From J054 sp965221985 (GTDB taxonomy: Bacteria > Pseudomonadota > Gammaproteobacteria > Steroidobacterales > GCA-2729495), in the NCBI GenBank assembly GCA_965221985.1, contig OZ244928.1, positions 2,046,001 through 2,110,000 on the forward strand: DNA of 64,000 nt, given 5' to 3'. The translations under genes were made by a program, and so were the position numbers. The notes below the pieces were generated by a model. That model was given only the letters and a program-made list of their open reading frames with translations. It was not told the origin of the DNA and made no database searches. This document shows, piece after piece, positions 18,382 through 26,536 of this stretch (position 1 is the stretch's first letter; each line of letters begins with the position of its first letter).

Positions 18382-19355
18382 TACAAACCCTGATCGTCTG
18401 GTGTATTGCGTAAAAAGACGGTCTTGCCCGCCGCCAGTCGCCGGAACTCAGCGGGAATGCCCGCGGTAACGCCCGGCCGTATGGGTGCAAGATTCGCATC
18501 AGGCGGTGTGTAAACGGCGGTATCGGTAAAGCCCACGCCAGATTCATTGGCTTCACTGCGGACCAATACCCAGAGCCTTACCGCAACGATCTGTGCATCA
18601 CTGCCGGGAGCCGCCAACGCGTGATCGCCGTCAACATAGCGGTCAACGCTGCGATCGTTGTTAGTGTCGAGCCCAAATTGAACCTGTAAATTCTCGATGC
18701 CCGGAATGACTTCCTCATCTTGCAGTTGTCCTTGCGTGCCGCCGTCAACGAGGCTCAGGCGCCGCAAAGCAGGCAGGTTGGGGTCGAAGCTCGACATGCC
18801 GACGTAGTAGGCATTGATGATGACGTCACGTGTTTCCGTAGGCAGTGCGAGGCCGGGTTCAACGCCATTGTCGAACAGCAAGCCTGCACTCGGATTGCTG
18901 ATAATCTGTACTTGGCCAACATCAGGCGCCGTCGTGCGGGCGCTGGCATGGCGCAGCAGCAATACATCGGAATTGTTGCGCGGTGCGGTGCCGGTGCAGG
19001 GCAAGCCATAGTTGTCATCGCGCGCTTCTACCGGCGTGGCGAGATTGCCGAAAGCCAGATCTGTCGCCTGCGTGGTGCTGGCGCCCGCACAGCTGATCAC
19101 GATGCCCGCGGCGCCAACGTCCCCGGTGATTTGGCCCGCATAGCCCCAGTACCCGGCCAAGCGCAGATCAGCCTCCAGCATGTCCAGGGCGAAGCGCATG
19201 TTTTCTTGCAAGCGGGCGACGCTATCGGCCGTGCGGTAGTTCGCCTGACTTTGCAAATAGACAGTGATGGCGCCGCCGATTAGAAATGTCCCGATGAGCA
19301 TGGCGACCATCAGCTCCACCAGCGTCATACCGTCTTGTTGGCGGCCGGACGTCAC
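18381..19355 (-). CDS. pilW: Minor pilin PilW
   Basis: The protein has 324 aa from the GTG at 19355, which overlaps the pilV stop by 4 bases (GTGA). The open frame continues 18 codons upstream inside pilV, but that part is not prepilin-like. The leader ends QQDG and is followed by MTLVELMVAMLIGTFLIGG, with Glu at +5. RLQENMRFALDMLEADLRLAGY is the usual PilW block after the helix. It belongs to the minor pilin complex that initiates pilus assembly. Confidence 0.92.
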   Translation of the reverse strand: MTSGRQQDGMTLVELMVAMLIGTFLIGGAITVYLQSQANYRTADSVARLQENMRFALDMLEADLRLAGYWGYAGQITGDVGAAGIVISCAGASTTQATDLAFGNLATPVEARDDNYGLPCTGTAPRNNSDVLLLRHASARTTAPDVGQVQIISNPSAGLLFDNGVEPGLALPTETRDVIINAYYVGMSSFDPNLPALRRLSLVDGGTQGQLQDEEVIPGIENLQVQFGLDTNNDRSVDRYVDGDHALAAPGSDAQIVAVRLWVLVRSEANESGVGFTDTAVYTPPDANLAPIRPGVTAGIPAEFRRLAAGKTVFLRNTPDDQGL

Positions 19356-19816
19356 AGCTGCAGCACCAATTGGTATTCCGCGCGTTCCGAGGTGCCCGTT
19401 TCGGGCCAACTGATCGTGATGCTGTATTGATCGAGGGATCCCACCGAGACCACATCAATGTTCGCAGTGGTGTCTTGTGGCAAGCGCGCCGCGACATCCT
19501 GCCCCCAGCGAAACCAATCGTCAGCGGCCAATTCAGCAGCCGTGCAAGTATCGACGCCGTTCACGCAGTCAAAGTCGCTACTTCCGGGGCCAGTGCCGGC
19601 GTAGTCAGCGGCGGCATTCGGATTTGCCCGAATGCGCTCAGCCATGTCGCCCGCCAGCATGATGGCGTTGGTGCGCAGAATAGACGTGCGGCCGGCGCGT
19701 AGGCTTTCCACATAGAGCCCGGCGATACCGAGCATGCCTACGGCAATTACAACCAAGGCAACTAGTACTTCGACCAGGGTGAACCCGGCACTTGTCGGTT
19801 TTCTTATTTTGTTCAT
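19352..19816 (-). CDS. pilV: Minor pilin PilV
   Basis: The protein has 154 aa. The prepilin leader ends SAG, then FTLVEVLVALVVIAVGMLG, with Glu at +5. GLYVESLRAGRTS and the AERIRANPNAAADY block are typical of PilV. It is part of the tip complex. It starts one base after the fimU stop and overlaps pilW by 4 bases. Confidence 0.92.
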   Translation of the reverse strand: MNKIRKPTSAGFTLVEVLVALVVIAVGMLGIAGLYVESLRAGRTSILRTNAIMLAGDMAERIRANPNAAADYAGTGPGSSDFDCVNGVDTCTAAELAADDWFRWGQDVAARLPQDTTANIDVVSVGSLDQYSITISWPETGTSERAEYQLVLQL

Positions 19817-20440
19817 TCAGCAACCACCTAGGGGGTTGCTCGCGCCCTGAACACGAGCATATTCGCGATTGAGTTGTGGCCGCCCAGTCACCTCGATTTC
19901 CACCCACCGTCCGGCTGCTACCCCGCCGCCGGTATCGTGATCACCGCGCTCGTCGCAGAGTTGTAAATCGGTCAGGCTACCGGTGGCTGCACCGGGGAGT
20001 TGGGGTATCAGGCGACCCACGCTGTCAAAGGCCACATAGAAGGGTGCGCCGCTGCCGTTATTCCAGGCGGAGTTGGTGGCTATACCGGGCTTCAAGCCAG
20101 CATGCCCCGCGATGACAATTTCGTCGCCATCCACGGCGGCATCGCCGTCAGTATCGGTAAAAATAATCCAGCCCGCGCCCGGGTCGGCGGAAGGGGAACA
20201 AGTGGGATTGGGGTCTTTGGCGTTTTCGCTGGCACACCAAGTCACGGTATCCCGGCGCTTCAAGGCTTCACTGCGGGTTAGCTGAAGTGCGGACACCACA
20301 TCGTTGGCGGCCGCGCTCATGTCGTTGACCGCCACGAAATTTCTGAAGGAAGGGACGCCAATCGCGAGCACGATGGCTGCAACCGCTAAGCTCATCAACA
20401 GCTCGATCAGGGTGACGCCTTCTGCGTGCATCTTGCCCAT
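19817..20440 (-). CDS. fimU: Minor pilin FimU (GspH/FimT family)
   Basis: The protein has 207 aa from the ATG at 20440; a TTG at 20446 would add two residues. The leader MGKMHAEG is followed by VTLIELLMSLAVAAIVLAIG, with Glu at +5, then VPSFRNFV. VVSALQLTRSEALKRRDTVTWC matches the GspH/FimT family. The first gene of the tightly packed fimU-pilV-pilW-pilX block, it probably provides the first link of the tip complex. FimT rather than FimU cannot be excluded on sequence alone. Confidence 0.87.
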   Translation of the reverse strand: MGKMHAEGVTLIELLMSLAVAAIVLAIGVPSFRNFVAVNDMSAAANDVVSALQLTRSEALKRRDTVTWCASENAKDPNPTCSPSADPGAGWIIFTDTDGDAAVDGDEIVIAGHAGLKPGIATNSAWNNGSGAPFYVAFDSVGRLIPQLPGAATGSLTDLQLCDERGDHDTGGGVAAGRWVEIEVTGRPQLNREYARVQGASNPLGGC

Positions 20441-20539
20441 GTACAAGATACTGCGCCCGACTCGCTGCCACTGCTCGAGTGCCAGATGAAAGGTATGTTC
20501 TTAGAGTCGAATGTTAGTTTCATGTTAAAAAACATAGAT

Positions 20540-21070
20540 TTAGATTTGACATTTAGTTTTTGTGTGAGCTTCGGCGCCAAAAATTAGGCGCGGCCTGCCG
20601 GTCGGACTGATGACCACGGCGCGAGTGTGTGCGGCACCGCGGTGGTCACAAAAGCCCACGGTGCCGTTGGTATCGCTTATGGAAAATGGCCGGAAGCTGT
20701 ACGCTCGGCGATTGCTGCGCGCCGTGATTCCGCTGGGCAGCTGCTCAACCAGTAGGATGTTGTCCGGATGTTCAACCCGCGGCGGTTCGGTGCCGAGCGG
20801 ATTGGCGAAGAGTAGCCAGGCTTTGGACCAATCGTTGTTTGCCGAGCATTGCAGGCCATCGTGACTTGGGCAGATGGAAATTGCTTGGGATCGCTTGTGC
20901 GCTTCGTGGCGAGCGCCGTGCACCGCATGCACAAACTGATTAACAGCGCTGCTGAGGCGCGCGTCCAGAAGCATCGAGCGAAAATTCGGAACGCCTAGGC
21001 CGAGCAGCAGTGCGGCAATGGCGGTGGTGAGCAACAGCTCCGCCAAGCTGAATCCGCCGTGGTCTGTCAT
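20540..21070 (-). CDS. fimT: FimT-type minor pseudopilin
   Basis: The protein has 176 aa. The leader MTDHGG is followed by FSLAELLLTTAIAALLLGLG, with Glu at +5, and VPNFRSMLLDARLSSAVNQF. The body follows the GspH/FimT pattern with two cysteines in ICPSHDGLQC. It lies 93 bases upstream of fimU in the same direction. In some gammaproteobacteria FimT binds DNA for natural transformation; whether this one does cannot be judged by eye, though its C-terminus is basic (RPRLIFGAEAHTKTK). Confidence 0.87.
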   Translation of the reverse strand: MTDHGGFSLAELLLTTAIAALLLGLGVPNFRSMLLDARLSSAVNQFVHAVHGARHEAHKRSQAISICPSHDGLQCSANNDWSKAWLLFANPLGTEPPRVEHPDNILLVEQLPSGITARSNRRAYSFRPFSISDTNGTVGFCDHRGAAHTRAVVISPTGRPRLIFGAEAHTKTKCQI

Positions 21071-21133
21071 TGACTCATCTCAAGGGTGTTCGGCAGAGCT
21101 GGCCGCCTATTCGGGGGAAGGGTTCGGGTTCAA

Positions 21134-21157
21134 TGGTCCGCGAAAATGCGCGGACCA
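21134..21157. repeat. Perfect 9-bp inverted repeat in the fimT/fur intergenic region
   Basis: TGGTCCGCG and CGCGGACCA are separated by AAAATG. There is no T-run on either side, so a terminator is unlikely. Its position between the divergent pilus cluster and the Fur-like gene suggests an operator or an RNA hairpin in a leader. It does not resemble a classical Fur box, which is AT-rich. Confidence 0.6.
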
Positions 21158-21285
21158 AACCAGCCGCGTTTGGACTTAATACCTTGGGATTTGCCGCAAG
21201 CAGTACATCTGGGGGCCATCGTTGCGGCCAGGGGACGCGGTTCGCTAGAATTGCAAAGCTATGATTTATAAGGAGACCTGCGGTC

Positions 21286-21696
21286 TTGGACCTCAGTGAG
21301 CAAGTTGCCGAGCGATTGCTGGCCCACGGCGTGAAGCCTACGCCCCAGCGCGTGCAAATTGCTCAGGTCATTCTGCGGCAGCCCTGCCATTTGTCCGCCG
21401 AACAAATCATCGCCCAGTTGCGCCAGGCCAACAGCCGGGTTTCCAAGGCGACGGTCTACAACACACTTAAGTTGTTCTCGGAGCGCGGCATTTTACGCGA
21501 GGTGGCGGTTGATCCCAGCCGCTTGTTTTTCGATTCCACCACAAAGTTTCATCACCACTTCTATAATCAAGACACGGGTGAACTCATCGACATCGATGCA
21601 GATGCCATCAGTTTAAAAACCATGCCGGAGCTGCCCGAAGGCACGGTGGCGGAGAGCATCGAACTCGTCGTGCGGCTCAGAAACTCAGGCTGTTAA
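21286..21696 (+). CDS. Fur family transcriptional regulator, Irr-like
   Basis: The protein has 136 aa. It shows the Fur winged-helix pattern: VKPTPQRVQIAQVIL, SAEQIIAQL, SKATVYNTLKLFSERGIL, then the metal-binding FHHHFYNQDTGELIDID. The triple histidine and the C-terminal PEGTVAESIELVVRLR are typical of the Irr/PerR-like branch, and the CxxC zinc sites of classical Fur are missing. The start is a TTG at 21286 with AAGGAG ten bases upstream; no ATG lies nearby. It probably represses iron, heme or peroxide genes, but the target is not visible here. A 9-bp palindrome at 21134 is a candidate site. Confidence 0.88.
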   Translation: MDLSEQVAERLLAHGVKPTPQRVQIAQVILRQPCHLSAEQIIAQLRQANSRVSKATVYNTLKLFSERGILREVAVDPSRLFFDSTTKFHHHFYNQDTGELIDIDADAISLKTMPELPEGTVAESIELVVRLRNSGC

Positions 21697-21750
21697 AAAT
21701 CGCGTGAGAACGCCCGCGGCGGCATTCTTAGATCAAGACGTCGCGCTTAA

Positions 21751-21779
21751 TTGATGGCCTCATTGGCATTGCCTATACT
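21751..21779 (+). promoter_or_regulatory. Sigma-70 promoter for tRNA-Thr
   Basis: TTGATG (21751-21756), a 17-base spacer and TATACT (21774-21779) lie just ahead of the tRNA. The GC-rich discriminator GCGCGCC after the -10 is typical of stringently controlled stable RNA promoters. The predicted start is within a few bases of the tRNA 5' end. Confidence 0.7.
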
Positions 21780-21788
21780 GCGCGCCGG

Positions 21789-21864
21789 GCCGGAATAGCT
21801 CAGTTGGTAGAGCAGCGCATTCGTAATGCGAAGGTCGGAGGTTCGACTCCTCTTTCCGGCACCA
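21789..21864 (+). tRNA. tRNA-Thr (anticodon CGT)
   Basis: The 76 bases fold as a cloverleaf: acceptor GCCGGAA/TTCCGGC, D-arm AGCTCAGTTGGTAGAGC, anticodon stem GCATT..AATGC with the loop giving CGT, T-arm with GGTTCGACTCC, and an encoded CCA at 21862-21864. A near-consensus promoter precedes it. Confidence 0.96.
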
Positions 21865-21979
21865 TTTTCTTCTTTATTGGTTAACCACTTGCGATGGCGC
21901 AATTCGGCCCGCGAAAATTACATGCATTCCTTGCGTGAGTTGGCAACCAATAATTGTTCCAGGTAGTTCGTCGCCTTGG

Positions 21980-22150
21980 TTACCCGGCTGTTAGCCGATC
22001 ACTCAACTCTTCCATTTCCTCCAAAGCCCGGATAATTTGGTCTAGTGACAGTTTTGACCAACGCCGAAGTTGTTCGCGCCGGGCGCCGTTAAAGGTAGCG
22101 GTTGCCCAAGGGTCAGCAGCCTTGCGATCTTGCTTTACGGAGTCAGCCAT
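21980..22150 (-). CDS. Small protein, possible antitoxin or partner of the nucleotidyltransferase
   Basis: The protein has 56 aa (starts MADSVKQDRKAADPW, ends DRLTAG). It overlaps the 3' end of the nucleotidyltransferase gene by 8 bases (ATGGCTGA), a strong sign of translational coupling. It contains NGARREQLRRWSKLSLDQ and a predicted C-terminal helix LEEMEELSDRL. I recall similar short proteins next to nucleotidyltransferases of this type, but I cannot name a family. The gene is convergent with tRNA-Thr. Its reality rests on the overlap and the helical, charged composition. Confidence 0.6.
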   Translation of the reverse strand: MADSVKQDRKAADPWATATFNGARREQLRRWSKLSLDQIIRALEEMEELSDRLTAG

Positions 22151-22646
22151 CGTCGTCTCTGCGCATTGCTAAATTCTCGATATCGATATGATCCTGTGGA
22201 CGATTCGCTAGCCGCTTCATTTCGATCAGGGTGTCGATACTGACGAAATAGACGGGTAGATCCTTGCGCAGTGGCTTTTTCAGGGCCTTCGCGAATTCTG
22301 TGTCGAAGTCAAAGGGCTCGGCTACAAACACGTCGATCGGTGTCTCGGGGTGCAAGTCACTCCATAGTTGAAAAACCTGCATCCCTTTTTCGCGCACCCA
22401 AGATTCGCGCTGGCTTGCATCCGCGAGCTGATCAAGAGCGACTGGTGCGGCGGGCTGGTAGCCCAGCGCTTCGAGGGCGTCGATTGCGCGACGCAAATTT
22501 TCAATTTTCAATTCAAGGACCAAATCAACATCCTTGGTAAATCTTAGATACCCATGCGCATTAACGGCCAGTCCGCCAACAATCAGGTAGCGAACGTCAG
22601 CGTCGTGGAGCGCCGTTGCGAGGGCTTCAAAACTAAGGAGTCGCAT
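22143..22646 (-). CDS. Nucleotidyltransferase of the AbiEii/MNT-like superfamily
   Basis: The protein has 167 aa. The nucleotidyltransferase signature is YLIVGGLAVNAHGYLRFTKDVDLVL: a GG loop followed by DVD, where two aspartates bind metal; a third acidic site may be IDVF. This fold is shared by AbiEii-type toxins and MNT antitoxins that modify tRNA or partner proteins with nucleotides. It is followed by, and overlaps, a 56-aa gene. A two-gene toxin-antitoxin or antiphage role is plausible but not shown. The reaction cannot be assigned from sequence. Confidence 0.82.
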   Translation of the reverse strand: MRLLSFEALATALHDADVRYLIVGGLAVNAHGYLRFTKDVDLVLELKIENLRRAIDALEALGYQPAAPVALDQLADASQRESWVREKGMQVFQLWSDLHPETPIDVFVAEPFDFDTEFAKALKKPLRKDLPVYFVSIDTLIEMKRLANRPQDHIDIENLAMRRDDDG

Positions 22647-23030
22647 AGCGTTGGGAAGGCTACTCGGAGTAGCGGATCAGGTAAAGGAACGGCCCGATTT
22701 TGAATCCATATGAGTCTTTGTTGGGGTGATTTTGGCAGTGTAATGAGGAGGCCGGGCCTTTGATCGTCCTGGGCGGCCGGCCTGATACGCCAAAGAGACC
22801 TTCCCCGTGATTACATGTGCCCCCAACCAGATATTGTCGAAGCCTGTCGGTCTCGTACTTGTCGAGATCCCACAACGGGCGAATTCTGTATGACGCGGTG
22901 GGGCTTCATCGTGCAGCATACTGCAATCGAAGCCACGTATTTTCGCGGTATCCTTATGTAATACAATTAGTTACGAGTCAACTCCTGTTCACTGTTCTTG
23001 CCGGCACCGTTGTTTCTCTGATCCCGTTGA
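22647..23030. other. Intergenic region, 384 bases
   Basis: This lies between the 3' end of metX and the start of the nucleotidyltransferase gene, both on the minus strand. It probably holds the promoter of the nucleotidyltransferase pair. A 71-codon minus-strand frame (22660-22875) has no family resemblance and I do not call it. The composition is less GC-rich than its neighbours around 22925-22985. It may be a decayed remnant, but I cannot recognise one. Confidence 0.4.
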
Positions 23031-24068
23031 TTACGGGTCGATGGTCCTACTTCGCCATTCCTGCAAAATTCCGGCCAGTTTGCTTTGCTCGATCAGAAAA
23101 GCATCATGGCCTTGCGGTGCATCCATCACCGCGAGTTCCGCGCGGGGTAGACAGCGTTGTAGCTCTTTTTGTTCCTTGAGCGGGTAGAGGACATCCGTGG
23201 TTACTCCAACGATCAATGCGGGTTGTTTGATGCTACCCAGTACGTGTTCATACTCGCCGCGATCGCGGCTTACATCGTGGGTGTCCATGGTCCAAGTCAA
23301 GTTGACGTAGCAGTTCGCATCAAATCGATGGATGAATTTCTTCCCTTGGTGCTGCAGGTAGGTCTCGACCAAGAAACCGGGGTTCGTTTTGTCTAACGCA
23401 CGCTGGCGACCGAAGCGTTCGCCGAATGACATGAATGACCGGTAAGACACCATGGCCATCATGCGCGCCACCGCTAATCCATCCTCGGGTGGTTTCGCGG
23501 GATCATAGCGGCCGTTTAGCCAGCGTGGATCTTTGTAGATTGCTTGGCGCTGGGCTTCGCTCCAACCGATGCACCAGGCGGAATGCCGCCCGCCCACGGC
23601 AATGGGAACAATAGCTCGCACATAGTCCCCGAAAAATGCCCATTCCAAAGCCTGCATGCCGCCCAGGGAACCGCCGATGGCGAAGGCCACTTGATTCACA
23701 CCCAGGGTATCTAGCAAATGTTTGTGTAGCGCCACGCTATCGCGGACGGTCGTGGGTGGAAAATCGGCACCATAGGCTTGAGCCGTGGCTGGATTAGCAG
23801 TGAGCGGCGACAGGGTTCCGTAGGGTGAGCCAATGACATTTGCGCAGACGGCAAAATATTGATTGGTGTCGATGGCTTTTCCAGGCCCAATGAGTTCTCC
23901 CCACCATTCATTCGCCGCCGTATTGCCGGTAAGCGCATGGCAGATGACAACCACATTATTGGCGTCGGCGTTTAGCTTGCCCCAGGTCTGGTAAGCAACG
24001 GGTACCTTGGTCAGGCTTAGACCGCTTTCAAGGACAAATTCGGGAATGAAGCTTGTGCTTGTCGTCAT
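23031..24068 (-). CDS. metX: Homoserine O-acyltransferase MetX
   Basis: The protein has 345 aa, an alpha/beta-hydrolase fold. It begins FIPEFVLESGLSLTKVPVAYQTWGKL, the MetX start. The nucleophile serine is in GGSLGGMQ, the aspartate in TTDVLYP and the histidine in QGHDAFL. It activates homoserine with acetyl-CoA or succinyl-CoA; the acyl donor cannot be decided by eye. It lies 31 bases downstream of metY on the same strand, so activated homoserine is made beside the sulfhydrylase. metW, a common partner of metX in proteobacteria, is not next to it. Confidence 0.94.
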   Translation of the reverse strand: MTTSTSFIPEFVLESGLSLTKVPVAYQTWGKLNADANNVVVICHALTGNTAANEWWGELIGPGKAIDTNQYFAVCANVIGSPYGTLSPLTANPATAQAYGADFPPTTVRDSVALHKHLLDTLGVNQVAFAIGGSLGGMQALEWAFFGDYVRAIVPIAVGGRHSAWCIGWSEAQRQAIYKDPRWLNGRYDPAKPPEDGLAVARMMAMVSYRSFMSFGERFGRQRALDKTNPGFLVETYLQHQGKKFIHRFDANCYVNLTWTMDTHDVSRDRGEYEHVLGSIKQPALIVGVTTDVLYPLKEQKELQRCLPRAELAVMDAPQGHDAFLIEQSKLAGILQEWRSRTIDP

Positions 24069-24099
24069 CTGCTTTGAGCTGGCGCGACTTTCAGAGCAA

Positions 24100-25383
24100 T
24101 CATAAGCGGGCTGCGGTCAGCCCCCTATCCAGGTCCGCAACAATGTCATCGATATGCTCAATCCCCACCGCGAGCCGAACGAGTCCTGGCGTGATGCCCG
24201 CATCGGCTTGTTGCTCGGCGTTTAGCTGCGAGTGCGTTGTGGTTGCGGGATGTATGGCCAGGCTCTTCGCATCACCCACATTTGCGAGATGCGAGAACAG
24301 TTCGACACCTTCAATGAAGGCTCGACCCGCTTCTTGTCCACCTTTTACTTCGAATACCACCATCGGCCCACCCATACCCTTAAGATATTTTTGGTTTTTT
24401 TCGTGGGACGGATCATCGGGCAGACCCGGGTAACGCACCCAATCGACCTGCGGATGATCGCGCAAGTATTCAGCGACGGATTTTGCGTTCGCGCAATGCC
24501 GTTCCATACGCAAGGGCAGGGTCTCTATGCCTTGCGCGAACATCCAGGCATTGTCGGGACTGATGCAGGCGCCAAGATTGCGCAGCGGCACGGTGCGCAT
24601 GCGTAGTAAGTAGGCGATGGGAGCTAGTGCTTCAGGCAGGTCATGGGCCCAGCGTAAACCGTGGTAGCTGGAGTCCGGTTCGTTCATCAAGGGAAATTTG
24701 TCGCCACGCCAGTCGAAGCGGCCGGCATCCAGCACAATGCCTCCAATGCCTGTTCCTTGGCCGCCCATCCACTTGGTCAAGGAGTTCACGACGATGTCGG
24801 CACCAAAATCCATGGATCGCTGGAGCACGGGCGTTGTGAATGTCGCATCAACGATGAGCGGCAGGCCGCTCGCATGGGCAATCTCGGCGATGGCCTCAAT
24901 ATCGGTGACATCGCAAGCTGGGTTGGACAGAGTTTCGCAAAACACTGCTTTAGTCTTCGCATTGATGGCGCCAGAAAATGCGTCGGGGTCATTCGCGTCA
25001 ACAAAATTCACTCGAATTCCGAACTGAGTGAAAATGTCGTTAAACATCGTAAACGTGCCGCCATAAAGGTTTGCCGCGCTGACGATTTCGTCCCCTGCCT
25101 GGCAAATATTGTTGATTGAATTGAAGATGGCGGCCGTGCCCGATGCATGTGCTAGGCCCGCAGCTGCCCCTTCTATAGCAGCGACGCGTTGCTCCAGGGC
25201 GTCCTGGGTTGGATTCATCAGGCGCGTGTAGATGTTGCCGAGCTCGCGCAGCCCAAACAGATTGGCCGCATGTTCTGTGCTATCGAATACATAAGCCGCC
25301 GTGCGATAGACAGGCAGGGCCCTAGAATTGGTGCTTGGGTCTGGATTGGCGCCTGCGTGCAGGCACTGAGTCTCGAGTTTCAT
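24100..25383 (-). CDS. metY: O-acetylhomoserine sulfhydrylase MetY (PLP-dependent)
   Basis: The protein has 427 aa from the ATG at 25383, which has GGAGAAAG before it; the frame stays open 12 codons further upstream. It is a Cys/Met metabolism PLP enzyme: the YTRLMNPTQDALEQRVAAIEG block, SGTAAIFN for cofactor phosphate, and the PLP lysine in NSLTKWMGGQG. The length and the FDWRGDKFP insert fit O-acetylhomoserine sulfhydrylase rather than the shorter cystathionine synthases. It makes homocysteine directly from acylhomoserine and sulfide. I looked for a SAM riboswitch upstream and saw none. Confidence 0.94.
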   Translation of the reverse strand: MKLETQCLHAGANPDPSTNSRALPVYRTAAYVFDSTEHAANLFGLRELGNIYTRLMNPTQDALEQRVAAIEGAAAGLAHASGTAAIFNSINNICQAGDEIVSAANLYGGTFTMFNDIFTQFGIRVNFVDANDPDAFSGAINAKTKAVFCETLSNPACDVTDIEAIAEIAHASGLPLIVDATFTTPVLQRSMDFGADIVVNSLTKWMGGQGTGIGGIVLDAGRFDWRGDKFPLMNEPDSSYHGLRWAHDLPEALAPIAYLLRMRTVPLRNLGACISPDNAWMFAQGIETLPLRMERHCANAKSVAEYLRDHPQVDWVRYPGLPDDPSHEKNQKYLKGMGGPMVVFEVKGGQEAGRAFIEGVELFSHLANVGDAKSLAIHPATTTHSQLNAEQQADAGITPGLVRLAVGIEHIDDIVADLDRGLTAARL

Positions 25384-25558
25384 TACTTTCTCCGCGTGAT
25401 CTAGTGACGACGGCAGCATGTTTATTGAGTCGTCCAGCTCTGGGGTTGTTCTTGGCTGCCCATTGCTGCTTATTTTTCTATTATTTGTGGCCAGGGATTG
25501 TAGGCGATTTGAACTCCCCGTGGTATTGCTGGATAGGGTCGTGATGGATGTGATGTGT

Positions 25559-25618
25559 GGGGCCGGAGTAAAAACTCATCGTGAGTTCAAAGTCACGATG
25601 AGTTTTTACTCCGGCCCC
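25559..25618. repeat. Long palindromic REP-like repeat, copy 1
   Basis: Two 26-base arms (25559-25584 and 25593-25618) are perfect reverse complements around an 8-base loop. The arm reads GGGGCCGGAGTAAAAACTCA and on to TCGTGA. The core GAGTAAAAACTC...GAGTTTTTACTC also occurs in the copies at 26453-26516 and, in part, at 26537 and 47801. This palindrome family is of the kind mobilised by RAYT (IS200-like) transposases; no such gene is in the window. It lies between metY and the hydratase gene. Confidence 0.9.
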
Positions 25619-25669
25619 ATCTGCGCCTATCATCATTGCCGACGGTGGTTTGAGCTTGAGGATGTCGGC

Positions 25670-26467
25670 ATGAATAGTGAGCTTGTTCGTTTGGATACGC
25701 AGGGCACGGTTGCAAAACTGACGCTCAATTGTTCAGCCAAGCGCAATTGTCTATCGTTTGCCATGCTGGATGAGTTGCATGCCAAGTTGAGCGAACTCAG
25801 CTTGACGGAGTCGGTGCGCGTAATCATTTTGGCGGCGGAAGGTTCCGCGTTCTGCGCTGGCCACGATTTGCGGGAGTTAACAGAGGCTCGCGGCGACGCC
25901 GATGGCGGGCGCGCATTTTTTGTCAAGACAATGAAGCGCTGCAGTAGCCTGATGCAAGTGATTGTGACTTGTCCAAAACCGGTGATTGCTGCCGTGCAAG
26001 GAGTTGCGACGGCGGCGGGTTGCCAGCTGGTCGCCAGTTGCGATTTGGCTATCGCGTCAGACGCGGCGAAATTCGCCACGCCGGGCGTCAATATCGGCCT
26101 GTTTTGTTCCACGCCGATGGTAGCGTTGTCGCGTAATGTAGCCCGTAAAAAGGCCATGGAGATGCTGCTGACCGGTGAGCTGATCGATGCGCGGTCAGCT
26201 TGTGACTGGGGATTGGTCAATCGTGTGGTTTCGCCTGAGGAACTAAACGGCGAGGTTCGTGCCCTTGCCGAGAAAATCGCCAGCAAGTCGGAACGCACGA
26301 TCAAGATCGGGCAGGAGGCATTCTATCGGCAGCTTGAAATGCCGCTGAGTGAGGCCTATGAATTCACCAGTCACATCATGGTCGAGAATCTTTTTGATCA
26401 AGATGCTGAAGAGGGCATCGAGGCTTTTCTTGAAAAGCGTCCGCCGAAATGGATGGAGTCAGAGTAA
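25670..26467 (+). CDS. Enoyl-CoA hydratase/isomerase (crotonase family)
   Basis: The protein has 265 aa from the ATG at 25670, with GAGG eight bases upstream; a longer open frame begins at 25418 but its first 84 codons cross the palindrome and look non-coding. Crotonase motifs are clear: SAFCAGHDLREL for the first oxyanion-hole block and VQGVATAAGCQLVASCDLAIAS for the second. It would hydrate or isomerise an acyl-CoA in fatty or branched acid breakdown. The ending FLEKRPPKW is family-like; the last residues and the stop codon lie inside the second palindrome. The exact substrate is unknown. Confidence 0.9.
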   Translation: MNSELVRLDTQGTVAKLTLNCSAKRNCLSFAMLDELHAKLSELSLTESVRVIILAAEGSAFCAGHDLRELTEARGDADGGRAFFVKTMKRCSSLMQVIVTCPKPVIAAVQGVATAAGCQLVASCDLAIASDAAKFATPGVNIGLFCSTPMVALSRNVARKKAMEMLLTGELIDARSACDWGLVNRVVSPEELNGEVRALAEKIASKSERTIKIGQEAFYRQLEMPLSEAYEFTSHIMVENLFDQDAEEGIEAFLEKRPPKWMESE

Positions 26468-26516
26468 AAACTCATCGTGAGTTTGGACTCACGATGAGTT
26501 TTTACTCTGACTCCAT
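26453..26516. repeat. Long palindromic REP-like repeat, copy 2
   Basis: Two 30-base arms (26453-26482 and 26487-26516) are perfect reverse complements around TTGG. The arm runs ATGGAGTCAGAGTAAAAACT and then CATCGTGAGT. Compared with copy 1 it has TCAGAG where copy 1 has CCGGAG. Its left arm supplies the last four codons and the TAA of the enoyl-CoA hydratase gene, and the stem ends in a T-run context (GTTTTTACT), so it may also act as a terminator. Confidence 0.92.
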
Positions 26517-26536
26517 AAATCACGCCCCAGCAATAG

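Noticed and set aside
22660..22875. A 71-codon minus-strand frame after metX
   Set aside because: No family, no ribosome site and a weak start; the stretch may be a remnant but I cannot identify one.
25384..25560. A SAM riboswitch upstream of metY
   Set aside because: I looked for the SAM-I and SAM-II conserved cores in the leader and did not see them.
25633..26304. A 223-codon minus-strand frame across the enoyl-CoA hydratase gene
   Set aside because: Antisense to clear crotonase motifs; no ribosome site or family resemblance.
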